Source: JABJOE01 sp964344145
GTDB lineage: Bacteria > Patescibacteriota > Patescibacteriia > UBA9934
NCBI GenBank assembly: GCA_964344145.1
Contig: CAYFME010000005.1
Span: 10,760-74,759 of the forward strand
Direction of reading: 5' to 3'
DNA length: 64,000 bases
Shown here: positions 58,220-64,000 of the stretch, in pieces
Numbering within the stretch: the stretch's first letter is position 1
How the letters are laid out: every line of letters begins with the position of its first letter
Position numbers and translations under genes: made by a program
The notes under the pieces: model-generated
The model's database searches: none
Seen by the model: the letters and a program-made list of their open reading frames with translations, nothing else
What the model was told of the DNA's origin: nothing

Positions 58220-58237
58220 TGAACGCGGTGATAGACT
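58209..58237 (+). promoter_or_regulatory. Promoter at the metK 3' end driving a candidate RNA gene
   Basis: TTGACA (58209-58214), 17-base spacer, TAGACT (58232-58237). The same -35 and -10 hexamers and spacing occur at rpsB. Confidence 0.7.
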
Positions 58238-58243
58238 CATCGC

Positions 58244-58590
58244 GTTCTTCGTTCTTTGCGTTTCTACGTATTAGGGTGCGGAGGCCCGATATAGGCATCG
58301 CGTTGATATCGGACAGCTGCATGCGTCCCCCCTCCCACATCCGAACGGCTCTGCGGTGTCGTTCCGGAGCAGCTGTGCGTCGTACCGGATCGGCCGTGCA
58401 CGGCCGGCGAACGGATCCGGAACCCCACGACGCCCTCCGCACCCACCCTCTTGGAAAACACGTTTCGTGAAGCAGGCCGTTGGCCAACCTCTACAACGAC
58501 GCGCCACGTCGTCTCGTGTATCCCTGCGCCAGGGTAGTCTTGGTAGCACACCCCTCCGGAGTGCTCCGAGTCTGCCCTGGCGCTCAACGT
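58244..58590 (+). ncRNA. Candidate structured RNA, about 345 nt, family unknown
   Basis: A GC-rich, gene-free 389-bp stretch between metK and the next CDS. A long-range 11-bp stem GGGTGCGGAGG (about 58274-58284) / CCTCCGCACCC (about 58435-58445) closes a multi-branched core. Inside are CCGATAT/ATATCGG, ACAGCTGC/GCAGCTGT and CCGGATC/GATCCGG around GGCCGT-gc-ACGGCC. Downstream are ACGACG-cgcca-CGTCGT and a terminal hairpin GCGCCAGGG / CCCTGGCGC (about 58520-58585). The size fits RNase P RNA or tmRNA, but I find none of their hallmark sequences. The ORFs across it look random. Confidence 0.5.
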
Positions 58591-58608
58591 TTCTGCTATA
58601 ATCAACTC

Positions 58609-59319
58609 ATGAAAAAGCAGGAGGTCTTTGCCACCGTTGCTATTGTGATCATCATCGCGATCTCCATCGCGTTTCTTTTCGTCGCCGAGCCTGAGGAGGC
58701 GCGCACGGTCAGCGAGGATGGAGTTGTGACCGTTGAAGGAGAATGGCGTGTTGGAGATCCAGTATCCGTTACGCAGACGGGCGAGCTGCGTTACGAGATC
58801 GGACCTGAGTTCACGCACGCAGAGGATCCTATTGTGGTTACGTTCGATTTGATCGCGGCGGGTGCCCAGGGATATCAACTCTATCGCTGGGATGGGCAGA
58901 TTGACATGTGGAGGTTACTTGAGAACGTTGAGGAGTCTGATCAACAGGTCGTCTTTACGACCTTGACGCGCCTGGGTAGCTTTGGACTCTTTCCACCGGT
59001 GTCGATCGAAGCTCCAGATTTTGTTTCTCGCTACGATGCGCTTTTAGAGATGGCTCCGGCTGATACGGTAGGCTATGAGATCGTTGTTGGTGTGGTTGAT
59101 GAGGATGGCTACGTTCTCGAGTTGCCCGATAAGGTTGAGATTGGTGGCTGCGGGGGTATTATCGGCCATGGAAACGTTACGGAGCGCTCTGAGCTCGAGC
59201 ACGAGGCACGTGTGTTGGTCGACGATGTTGAAACGCTGGTTCATTTTCTCTTCGTAGGGCAGTGGATTGTGGATGAATCGGGTTGTGTGGAGGGTGAGGA
59301 GCTTGAGAGTGTGCTATAA
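58609..59319 (+). CDS. Membrane-anchored extracytoplasmic protein of unknown function
   Basis: 236 residues from ATG 58609. TGC-TATAAT (58597-58602) ends 6 bases before it, so it is probably leaderless. A signal anchor (FATVAIVIIIAISIAFLFVA) is followed by an acidic beta-rich region (EEARTVSEDGVVTVEGEWRV, WRLLENVEESDQQVVFTTLT) and a C-terminal part with two Cys. No family recognised. Its stop codon lies within the -10 box of the next gene. Confidence 0.7.
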   Translation: MKKQEVFATVAIVIIIAISIAFLFVAEPEEARTVSEDGVVTVEGEWRVGDPVSVTQTGELRYEIGPEFTHAEDPIVVTFDLIAAGAQGYQLYRWDGQIDMWRLLENVEESDQQVVFTTLTRLGSFGLFPPVSIEAPDFVSRYDALLEMAPADTVGYEIVVGVVDEDGYVLELPDKVEIGGCGGIIGHGNVTERSELEHEARVLVDDVETLVHFLFVGQWIVDESGCVEGEELESVL

Positions 59320-59320
59320 T
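59315..59320 (+). promoter_or_regulatory. Extended -10 box overlapping the upstream stop codon
   Basis: TGC-TATAAT; the TAA at 59317-59319 is the stop of the previous gene. The leader to the ATG at 59355 carries a strong AAGGAGGAG Shine-Dalgarno. Confidence 0.65.
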
Positions 59321-59354
59321 CTCTACATCTTAATTCCGAAGGAGGAGTTTTTCT

Positions 59355-59648
59355 ATGTCAAAATGCCAATTATGTTCGTTCAAGGCCAAGAGTAAGGGCG
59401 GTCTCGCATCTCACGTACGTGCGTGCAAGCGAAAGAATGCCGCTCCTCCGGTGAATGACACCCCAGAGCCAGTTCCAGAGGCACCAGCTGCATGCGGAAG
59501 CTGTGAGCATCTCCCTGTTGGAAGCATCGAGCTCGTGAGTATCCTCCTGATCCTCGTCTTCTCCCTCTCGGCGGTCCTCGTAACGAGCGTATGGGCACTG
59601 AACAGTCAGGCATCAGAAATTCAGCATTTGCAGACACAGGTAAAATAA
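59355..59648 (+). CDS. Small zinc-finger protein with C-terminal membrane span
   Basis: 97 residues. The N-terminal finger has Cys4, Cys7, His20 and Cys24 (KCQLCSFKAKSKGGLASHVR then ACK). A Pro/Ala/Glu-rich linker (PEPVPEAPAACGSCEH) contains another C-x2-C, then one span (IELVSILLILVFSLSAVLVT) and a short helical tail. A strong Shine-Dalgarno and terminator suggest good expression. Function unknown; compare the zinc-ribbon/AP-tail protein at 36908. Confidence 0.75.
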   Translation: MSKCQLCSFKAKSKGGLASHVRACKRKNAAPPVNDTPEPVPEAPAACGSCEHLPVGSIELVSILLILVFSLSAVLVTSVWALNSQASEIQHLQTQVK

Positions 59649-59653
59649 GATAC

Positions 59654-59686
59654 AAAAGGCTGGACCTCGAAAGGGGTCCAGCTTTT
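59654..59686 (+). terminator. Terminator after the zinc-finger membrane protein
   Basis: GCTGGACC / GGTCCAGC with flanking AAAA and TTTT. Confidence 0.85.
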
Positions 59687-59698
59687 CGTAATCATTGT

Positions 59699-60313
59699 AT
59701 GAACAAATTGACCTATCTTTTCCTCGGCCTTGTTTTGATCGGTGCTGGATGTACGTCGGTCGATCCGCTGGGGTATCCAACGGACGATATCATCGAGGAG
59801 GAATCGGCAGAATCGCTATCAATAATCGAAGAAGAATCTATGACCTACGAATTCCCAGGCCAGCTCGAAGAACAGCGCATTGAGAACAAGCAGATCCGTA
59901 TTACGACCGATAAGGGCGATATCGTCTTTACGTTGTTTGCCGACACGGCACCGCTGACGGTTTCGAACTTTGTGTATCTAACGGAGGAGGGATACTACGA
60001 TGGATTGACATTCCATCGTCGTGAAGAGGGGTTTGTGATTCAAGGCGGAGATCCAAACGGGAATGGAACGGGTGGTCCGGGCTACCAGTTTGAAGACGAG
60101 CTAAATGACGATCACACGTACACCCGCGGTATCGTGGCGATGGCCAATGCTGGACCAAACACAAACGGCTCGCAGTTTTTCGTCATGTTGGCGGACGTTC
60201 CATTGCCAAAAGCGTATTCGATCTTCGGTGAGGTGACGGAAGGAATGGACGTCGTGGATGAGATCGCGATTGGAGACGTGATGACGAGTGTCGTCGTAGA
60301 AGACCGGGAATAG
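59699..60313 (+). CDS. Cyclophilin-type peptidyl-prolyl isomerase lipoprotein
   Basis: 204 residues from ATG 59699. Lipoprotein signal with lipobox LIGAGC. The cyclophilin domain shows GLTFHRREEGFVIQGGDPNG then NGTGGPGYQFEDE, and MANAGPNTNGSQFFVMLADV, which include the catalytic Arg and the FVIQGGD and SQFF motifs. It helps fold exported proteins on the membrane surface. Confidence 0.93.
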   Translation: MNKLTYLFLGLVLIGAGCTSVDPLGYPTDDIIEEESAESLSIIEEESMTYEFPGQLEEQRIENKQIRITTDKGDIVFTLFADTAPLTVSNFVYLTEEGYYDGLTFHRREEGFVIQGGDPNGNGTGGPGYQFEDELNDDHTYTRGIVAMANAGPNTNGSQFFVMLADVPLPKAYSIFGEVTEGMDVVDEIAIGDVMTSVVVEDRE

Positions 60314-60327
60314 CCGGAATACCATTT

Positions 60328-60403
60328 GACCAGAGAAGCCGCCCGTACCCTCGTGGTGCGGGCGGTTCGTACTTTCAGAATACGCCACCGGGTGGCGTAT
60401 TCT
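60328..60403 (+). terminator. Two hairpins between the cyclophilin and nuclease genes
   Basis: A GCCGCCCG/CGGGCGG hairpin at about 60339-60366. A perfect 12-bp stem AGAATACGCCAC / GTGGCGTATTCT at 60377-60403 immediately precedes the next -10 box. Confidence 0.75.
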
Positions 60404-60410
60404 ATCGTGC

Positions 60411-60416
60411 TATAAT
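60411..60416 (+). promoter_or_regulatory. Extended -10 box giving a leaderless nuclease transcript
   Basis: TGC-TATAAT ends 6 bases before the ATG at 60423. The -35 position falls in the preceding terminator hairpin. Confidence 0.65.
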
Positions 60417-60422
60417 CCATCT

Positions 60423-61808
60423 ATGCCACAACGCATCACGCAACACGCGTTTTATCAATACATGAAGTGTCCAACGTGGCTTTATCACGAGGCACAGGAA
60501 GGGGAGGATTTGCGGGCACCATTGATCAAACGCCTCCAAGATGAAGGACTTATCCAAGAGCGCGAACGCGCGCTTCTTTCTGATCGGTCCGTCTCAGAAG
60601 TCGACATGCCCGACGTGGATGAGGCGGCACAAAAGACGCTCGAGTTGATGCGTGAGGGTGTTGAGACGATCTACCGTGGCGTGCTTATCCATGGTCATCT
60701 CGTTGGCGAACCGGATATTCTCGAGCGCGTGGAAGGCGAGAGTAGGTTCGGCGACTACTACTACGTCGCCTGTGACATCAAACGATCGCGTCATCTGAAA
60801 GATGAGTATCGATTCCAGGGCGCATTTTACGCCGATCTGCTTGAGGAGATCCAAGGCGTGCGACCAGTGCAGGGCTATGTGATGCGCGCAGATAAAACGA
60901 TCGAAGGCTATTTGATCGACGAAGTATACGCGGACTATCGTCTCACGCTTGATGACATCGAGCGCGTGATGGACGGCGATCAGCCGGAACCGTTTTTAAC
61001 GTCCGCTGCCAAAAACTCACCATGGTTTGATGTGCTTTACAAAGAAGTGCAGGACTGCGACCATCTTTCGCTGATCAATCGTATTTGGCGTAGCGAGATG
61101 GATGCGCTGAAAGCGGTGTCGATCAACACGGTCACCGATTTAGCCGAGGCCGACGACAAGCAGCTTAAGGCTGTACCCGGTGTGACAAAAGAGCGCGTGG
61201 CGTTTTTGCATCAACAGGCCAAGGCATTGAAGACCAACGAAGTCATTTTTGTCGGTCCGGTGGACTTGCCACCAGAGAACGGTCCAGTGCTGATCATCGA
61301 CATTGAAAGCGATCCGCTGCGTGACTTGCACTATCTCATCGGCGTCTTGCGCGTGGACGGCGATAGCGAGGAGTACATTCCGTTTTTGGCGCGCACGCCT
61401 GAGGAGGAAGGGAAGATGTGGCAGGAGTTTCTGCTATTCATCGACGACTATCCAGACGCACGGATGTATCACTATGGCTGGTACGAGCTGGATGTGTTCC
61501 GTCGTTTGGGCGAAAAATACGGCGTGCCAGATCGTATCGCGAAACAATTTGAAGAGCGGATGGTCGACGTGTTGCCGCGTTTGCGCGAGTCGGTCATTTT
61601 CCCGCTGTCGTTTTACTCTTTGAAGGACGTTGCCAAGTATCTTGGCTTTGCCTGGCGTCATCCAGAGGCGTCCGGACAGAACTCGGTGCTGTGGTATCAG
61701 GAGTTTTTGGACAACGGCGATGAGAGCGCGCTCAAAGATGTGATTGAGTATAATGAAGATGATGTGCGCGCAACGTGGATGTTAAGAAATTGGGCGGTCG
61801 GGTCGTGA
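60423..61808 (+). CDS. TM0106-family RecB-like nuclease with RNase H-like domain
   Basis: 461 residues. The N-terminal part is a RecB/Cas4-type PD-(D/E)xK domain (YMKCPTWLYHEAQEG, GEPDILERVE, YYYVACDIKRSRHLKDEYRF). A helix-hairpin-helix follows (LKAVPGVTKERVAFLHQQAK). The C-terminal half is an RNase H-like exonuclease domain (VLIIDIESDPLRDLHYLIGV, HYGWYELDVFRRLG, VIEYNEDDVRATWMLRNW). The combination matches the TM0106 family, found near repair genes. Role in DNA processing is inferred. First gene of a five-gene run to the window end. Confidence 0.85.
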   Translation: MPQRITQHAFYQYMKCPTWLYHEAQEGEDLRAPLIKRLQDEGLIQERERALLSDRSVSEVDMPDVDEAAQKTLELMREGVETIYRGVLIHGHLVGEPDILERVEGESRFGDYYYVACDIKRSRHLKDEYRFQGAFYADLLEEIQGVRPVQGYVMRADKTIEGYLIDEVYADYRLTLDDIERVMDGDQPEPFLTSAAKNSPWFDVLYKEVQDCDHLSLINRIWRSEMDALKAVSINTVTDLAEADDKQLKAVPGVTKERVAFLHQQAKALKTNEVIFVGPVDLPPENGPVLIIDIESDPLRDLHYLIGVLRVDGDSEEYIPFLARTPEEEGKMWQEFLLFIDDYPDARMYHYGWYELDVFRRLGEKYGVPDRIAKQFEERMVDVLPRLRESVIFPLSFYSLKDVAKYLGFAWRHPEASGQNSVLWYQEFLDNGDESALKDVIEYNEDDVRATWMLRNWAVGS

Positions 61809-61809
61809 T

Positions 61810-62016
61810 ATGTTGGGTTGGAAAAAGAAGCAGGGTAAGGAACTCCAGCGTTGGCAAGTGTATTTGATGCTGGCGGTTTTGTTGATCGCGTCGGTTTTGT
61901 ATGTTATTCAAAAGATTCGCGGCGTTGAGCTGGTGGAGTCGGACGACGAAGAGTTGCTCTGCGCTGTCACAGGAGGCACTTGGGATTCTGATCAAGGGCT
62001 ATGCTTAAAGGAATAA
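61810..62016 (+). CDS. Small single-span membrane protein
   Basis: 68 residues: basic head (LGWKKKQGKELQRWQ), one span (VYLMLAVLLIASVLYVI), acidic tail with two Cys (LLCAVTGGTWDSDQGLCLKE). It starts 1 base after the nuclease stop and overlaps the next gene by 16 bases. No family recognised. Confidence 0.65.
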   Translation: MLGWKKKQGKELQRWQVYLMLAVLLIASVLYVIQKIRGVELVESDDEELLCAVTGGTWDSDQGLCLKE

Positions 62017-62882
62017 TCAAACTCGTCGTCATCCTCGCTGCGGGAGCGGCGATTTGGTGGTGGATGGGCGCTGGCGAGGAGGAAGTTGTGCGCGTAGAGG
62101 TTGAGGAGGTGACGTATGAGGAGGTGATAGATGACAGCGGATCGCAAGCGGATAGCGGCGGATCAGAGATCGAGGAGGAGGATGAAGGCGTCACCCCTCC
62201 AGTTATGGAGGGGCAGGGGGAGGTCGAGTCTGAGGAAGGTGTCGAGGATGAGCCTTCCGACGAGTCTGTCGACGCAACAGATGACGCATCTCCGACATCC
62301 GACTCAACCCTTCCTACAACATTCAATCTAGCCGTACCATTCACTCCACAAGCGCCGTTTGCCAACTGGGACCTGCCGTATCAGGAGGCATGCGAGGAGG
62401 CGTCGGCGTACATGGTGTACATGTATTACCAAGGCGAGCCATCGGGACTCATCAATCCAAACGACGCCGATGAGGCGATTTGGGAGCTGGTAGATTTTCA
62501 AAACGATCTGTTCGGCGACTATCTCGATACAACGGCAGACGAGACGCGACAGTTTATTGACTTGTTCTACAATCTAACGGTGATCGTGGAAGAAGATCCA
62601 ACCGTTGAGTTGATTAAAGAAGAGATCGCTGCCGGACGGCCGGTGATCGTGCCAGCCGCAGGTCGCGAGCTTGGGAATCCGTTTTTCTCAGGCGATGGGC
62701 CGCTCTATCACATGCTCGTGATCAAGGGCTATACTGAAGATCAGTTTATTGTGAATGATCCGGGTACGAAGCGTGGGCAGGATTACGTGTACGATATTGA
62801 TGTGCTCATGAGTGCGATAGGGGATTGGAACGACGGCGATCCAGCGAATGGGGCGAAACGTGTTATTCTGTTAGCACCGTGA
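62001..62882 (+). CDS. Membrane-anchored C39-like cysteine peptidase
   Basis: 293 residues. One span (IIKLVVILAAGAAIWWW), a long acidic linker (about 25-105), then a peptidase C39-like domain: Cys131 in YQEACEEASAYMVYMYY, His237 in GPLYHMLVIKGY, Asp253 in VNDPGTKRGQDYVYD. The linker segment at about 64-74 (VTPPVMEGQGE) is encoded by a dispersed palindromic repeat identical to 45615-45648. The domain is used in bacteriocin-type and cell-wall-related peptidases; the substrate is unknown. Confidence 0.8.
   Translation: MLKGIIKLVVILAAGAAIWWWMGAGEEEVVRVEVEEVTYEEVIDDSGSQADSGGSEIEEEDEGVTPPVMEGQGEVESEEGVEDEPSDESVDATDDASPTSDSTLPTTFNLAVPFTPQAPFANWDLPYQEACEEASAYMVYMYYQGEPSGLINPNDADEAIWELVDFQNDLFGDYLDTTADETRQFIDLFYNLTVIVEEDPTVELIKEEIAAGRPVIVPAAGRELGNPFFSGDGPLYHMLVIKGYTEDQFIVNDPGTKRGQDYVYDIDVLMSAIGDWNDGDPANGAKRVILLAP
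62190..62223. repeat. Dispersed palindromic repeat inside the C39-like gene
   Basis: 34 bases identical to 45615-45648, with core CCCCTCC-agttat-GGAGGGG. It is translated in frame in the linker. Confidence 0.85.
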
Positions 62883-62883
62883 T

Positions 62884-63342
62884 ATGGATATTTTGCTTGG
62901 AATAGCTCTTGGCGTGCTCATTGGATTCGTACTTGCCGTGCCAGCGATCATTTTGGAGACCTCACGACGTGTAAAGAACCTGCCACTGCTAATCGATGTA
63001 AAACTTTGGGGAGATAAGAAGTTGTCAGAAGGGGAGTTGTTTGCCGCAGCTCTGCTTTTTCATTTTGTGGTCGCAGCGCTCTATGGCGGACTGTACGTGG
63101 TATTCGTTCAAAACGACTGGTTGTTTATCACGAACGCTCCATACACAATTCACTCGATGCTCGTGTTTGCCTTCCTCGGATGGATCGTGTTGAACGCTTT
63201 GCTGCTACCGATCATCGGCCTAGGATTCTTCGGGCGAGGACATGGAAAGACGATTTGGTACGAGACGCTCATCAGTTTGATGCTCGAGGGAGCAATTTTG
63301 TGGATGCTTATCCAATACTATCAACCGGTATTTTTTAACTAG
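62884..63342 (+). CDS. Membrane protein of unknown function
   Basis: 152 residues, four spans (ILLGIALGVLIGFVLAVPAI, FAAALLFHFVVAALYGGLYV, MLVFAFLGWIVLNALLLPII, ETLISLMLEGAILWMLI). It starts 1 base after the C39-like stop. No family recognised. Confidence 0.7.
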   Translation: MDILLGIALGVLIGFVLAVPAIILETSRRVKNLPLLIDVKLWGDKKLSEGELFAAALLFHFVVAALYGGLYVVFVQNDWLFITNAPYTIHSMLVFAFLGWIVLNALLLPIIGLGFFGRGHGKTIWYETLISLMLEGAILWMLIQYYQPVFFN

Positions 63343-63345
63343 CTT

Positions 63346-64000
63346 ATGAAAAAGACAGGATTCGGTTTACTCATCGGTATCGTGATCGTATTTGCGGTCG
63401 GTATCAACGCCTTCGCCGTCTTATGGCTGCAGGCCGATGACGAAGCGGTCGAAACGATCGTTGAAGAGATCGCTGAAGATGAGGGTGGGGAGCCGGAAGA
63501 AATCGATGACAAGATCCAGGAAAATGAATTTCTTTTCACCTTGGACGAAGGAATGCGCGCGGACTATGCATCTAACCCGATGGTGACCTATCAGGATGAT
63601 GAGAAGTTGATCTTGGCATATGAAGACCGAGCCGAGGCTCTTATGTTTGCGCCTGGAGAAGACGCGCCACTGATCGTCACCTATGACGGTTTGGAGTTCG
63701 AAGAGATCGAAGATCGGACCGGGTTATCGACCCATCCGCAAGGCGTTTTGATCGACGACCTATATCATAAGTACATCTTTTATCCGTCTGAAGGCGTGAA
63801 GCATGCGACCTCTGAAGATAACCTCGATTATGTTGCCGAGGACACGATTGCGCTTGAAGTGTATGCGGAAGACGCATCCGATGCGCGTGAGTTTGGCGTT
63901 TCAACGTTCTTTGCTGATGATGAAGGTGGAGTTGTACTGCTGTTTAACTCAACGGATGAGGATGGGGCGATTGTTGTGAACCGCGCTTACGCATCGTCAG
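63346..64000 (+). CDS. Exported acidic protein, C-terminus cut by window edge
   Basis: At least 218 residues from ATG 63346, open to the right edge. A signal anchor (FGLLIGIVIVFAVGINAFAV) is followed by an acidic stalk (EAVETIVEEIAEDEGGEPEE) and a soluble part (PLIVTYDGLEFEEIEDRTGL, TFFADDEGGVVLLFNSTDED). No family recognised. Last visible gene of the run starting at 60423. Confidence 0.7.
   Translation, partial: MKKTGFGLLIGIVIVFAVGINAFAVLWLQADDEAVETIVEEIAEDEGGEPEEIDDKIQENEFLFTLDEGMRADYASNPMVTYQDDEKLILAYEDRAEALMFAPGEDAPLIVTYDGLEFEEIEDRTGLSTHPQGVLIDDLYHKYIFYPSEGVKHATSEDNLDYVAEDTIALEVYAEDASDAREFGVSTFFADDEGGVVLLFNSTDEDGAIVVNRAYASS

Noticed and set aside
58244..58590. Assignment of this RNA as rnpB, ssrA or SRP RNA
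   Set aside because: None of the hallmark sequences I know for these RNAs is present on either strand. Only the length of rnpB and ssrA fits.
58086..58878. Several ORFs on both strands across the gene-free stretch after metK
   Set aside because: Arg/Pro-rich translations, no ribosome binding sites, and the sequence is dominated by inverted repeats.
1..64000. UGA recoding to Gly, as in some other candidate phyla
   Set aside because: TGA ends several well-supported genes in places fitting normal length, and no conserved frame continues through it.

Overview
This window is most likely a Patescibacteria/CPR genome fragment, of the Parcubacteria type; Uhrbacteria or Magasanikbacteria is my guess. 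The reasons are a long Asp/Ser/Thr-rich surface-layer protein with a CPR-style N-terminal domain, a DUF5667 anti-sigma-like protein next to an ECF sigma factor, a compact overlapping gene layout, and divergent MurG, MurE and MetK. The standard genetic code is used: TAA, TAG and TGA all act as stops. There is one scaffold gap of 100 Ns at 49862-49961.

Layout. 1-1500: a glycoside-hydrolase-like secreted protein (cut by the left edge) behind a small HTH regulator with a 20-bp palindromic operator candidate, then a 160-bp nested hairpin. 1507-10030: ECF sigma factor, DUF5667 membrane protein, giant S-layer-like protein, TPR protein and an exported subtilase whose C-terminal domain resembles the N-terminal domain of the S-layer protein. 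10038-25700: a polysaccharide and envelope region (NAD-sugar epimerase, two GT2, two GT4, DUF2304, two multi-membrane-span proteins of which one is GT-C-like, CDP-alcohol phosphatidyltransferase, P-loop kinase, HIT protein, dTDP-rhamnose genes rfbB-rfbC-rfbD). 25934-33611: PEGA protein and CtpA protease from a symmetric divergent promoter, NUDIX, a PaaX/Cas2-like regulator, rplI, pyrG, rpmA, NifU-like protein. 33608-45565: a dcw-like cell-wall and division cluster (mraY, ftsW, murG, then tRNA-Lys, GT4, P-type ATPase, murD, murE-like, PH protein, FtsB-like, SurA-like). 45696-49861: tRNA-Thr, two very GC-rich MopE-motif lipoprotein cassettes, rpsB-tsf. 49967-53912: gap, DoxX, pgk, eno. 53909-58219: dinB, uppS, small genes, lexA, metK. 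58209-64000: a candidate structured RNA and a run of exported, membrane and nuclease genes ending in a partial gene.

Three themes stand out. First, three loci hold single-gene cassettes of sharply different composition (15581-16080, 29016-29274, 45819-48411), each with its own -35/-10 promoter and GC-rich terminator and each encoding a secreted, lipoprotein or membrane product; the MopE-type proteins point to a GC-rich, Myxococcota-like donor. Second, many genes start 6-9 bases downstream of an extended -10 box (TGC-TATAAT type), so leaderless transcription looks common. Third, palindromic repeats of intergenic type sit in frame inside coding sequences. A possible new RNA gene after metK, and a lexA flanked by GTTC-N7-GTTC direct-repeat boxes, are the other main candidates.
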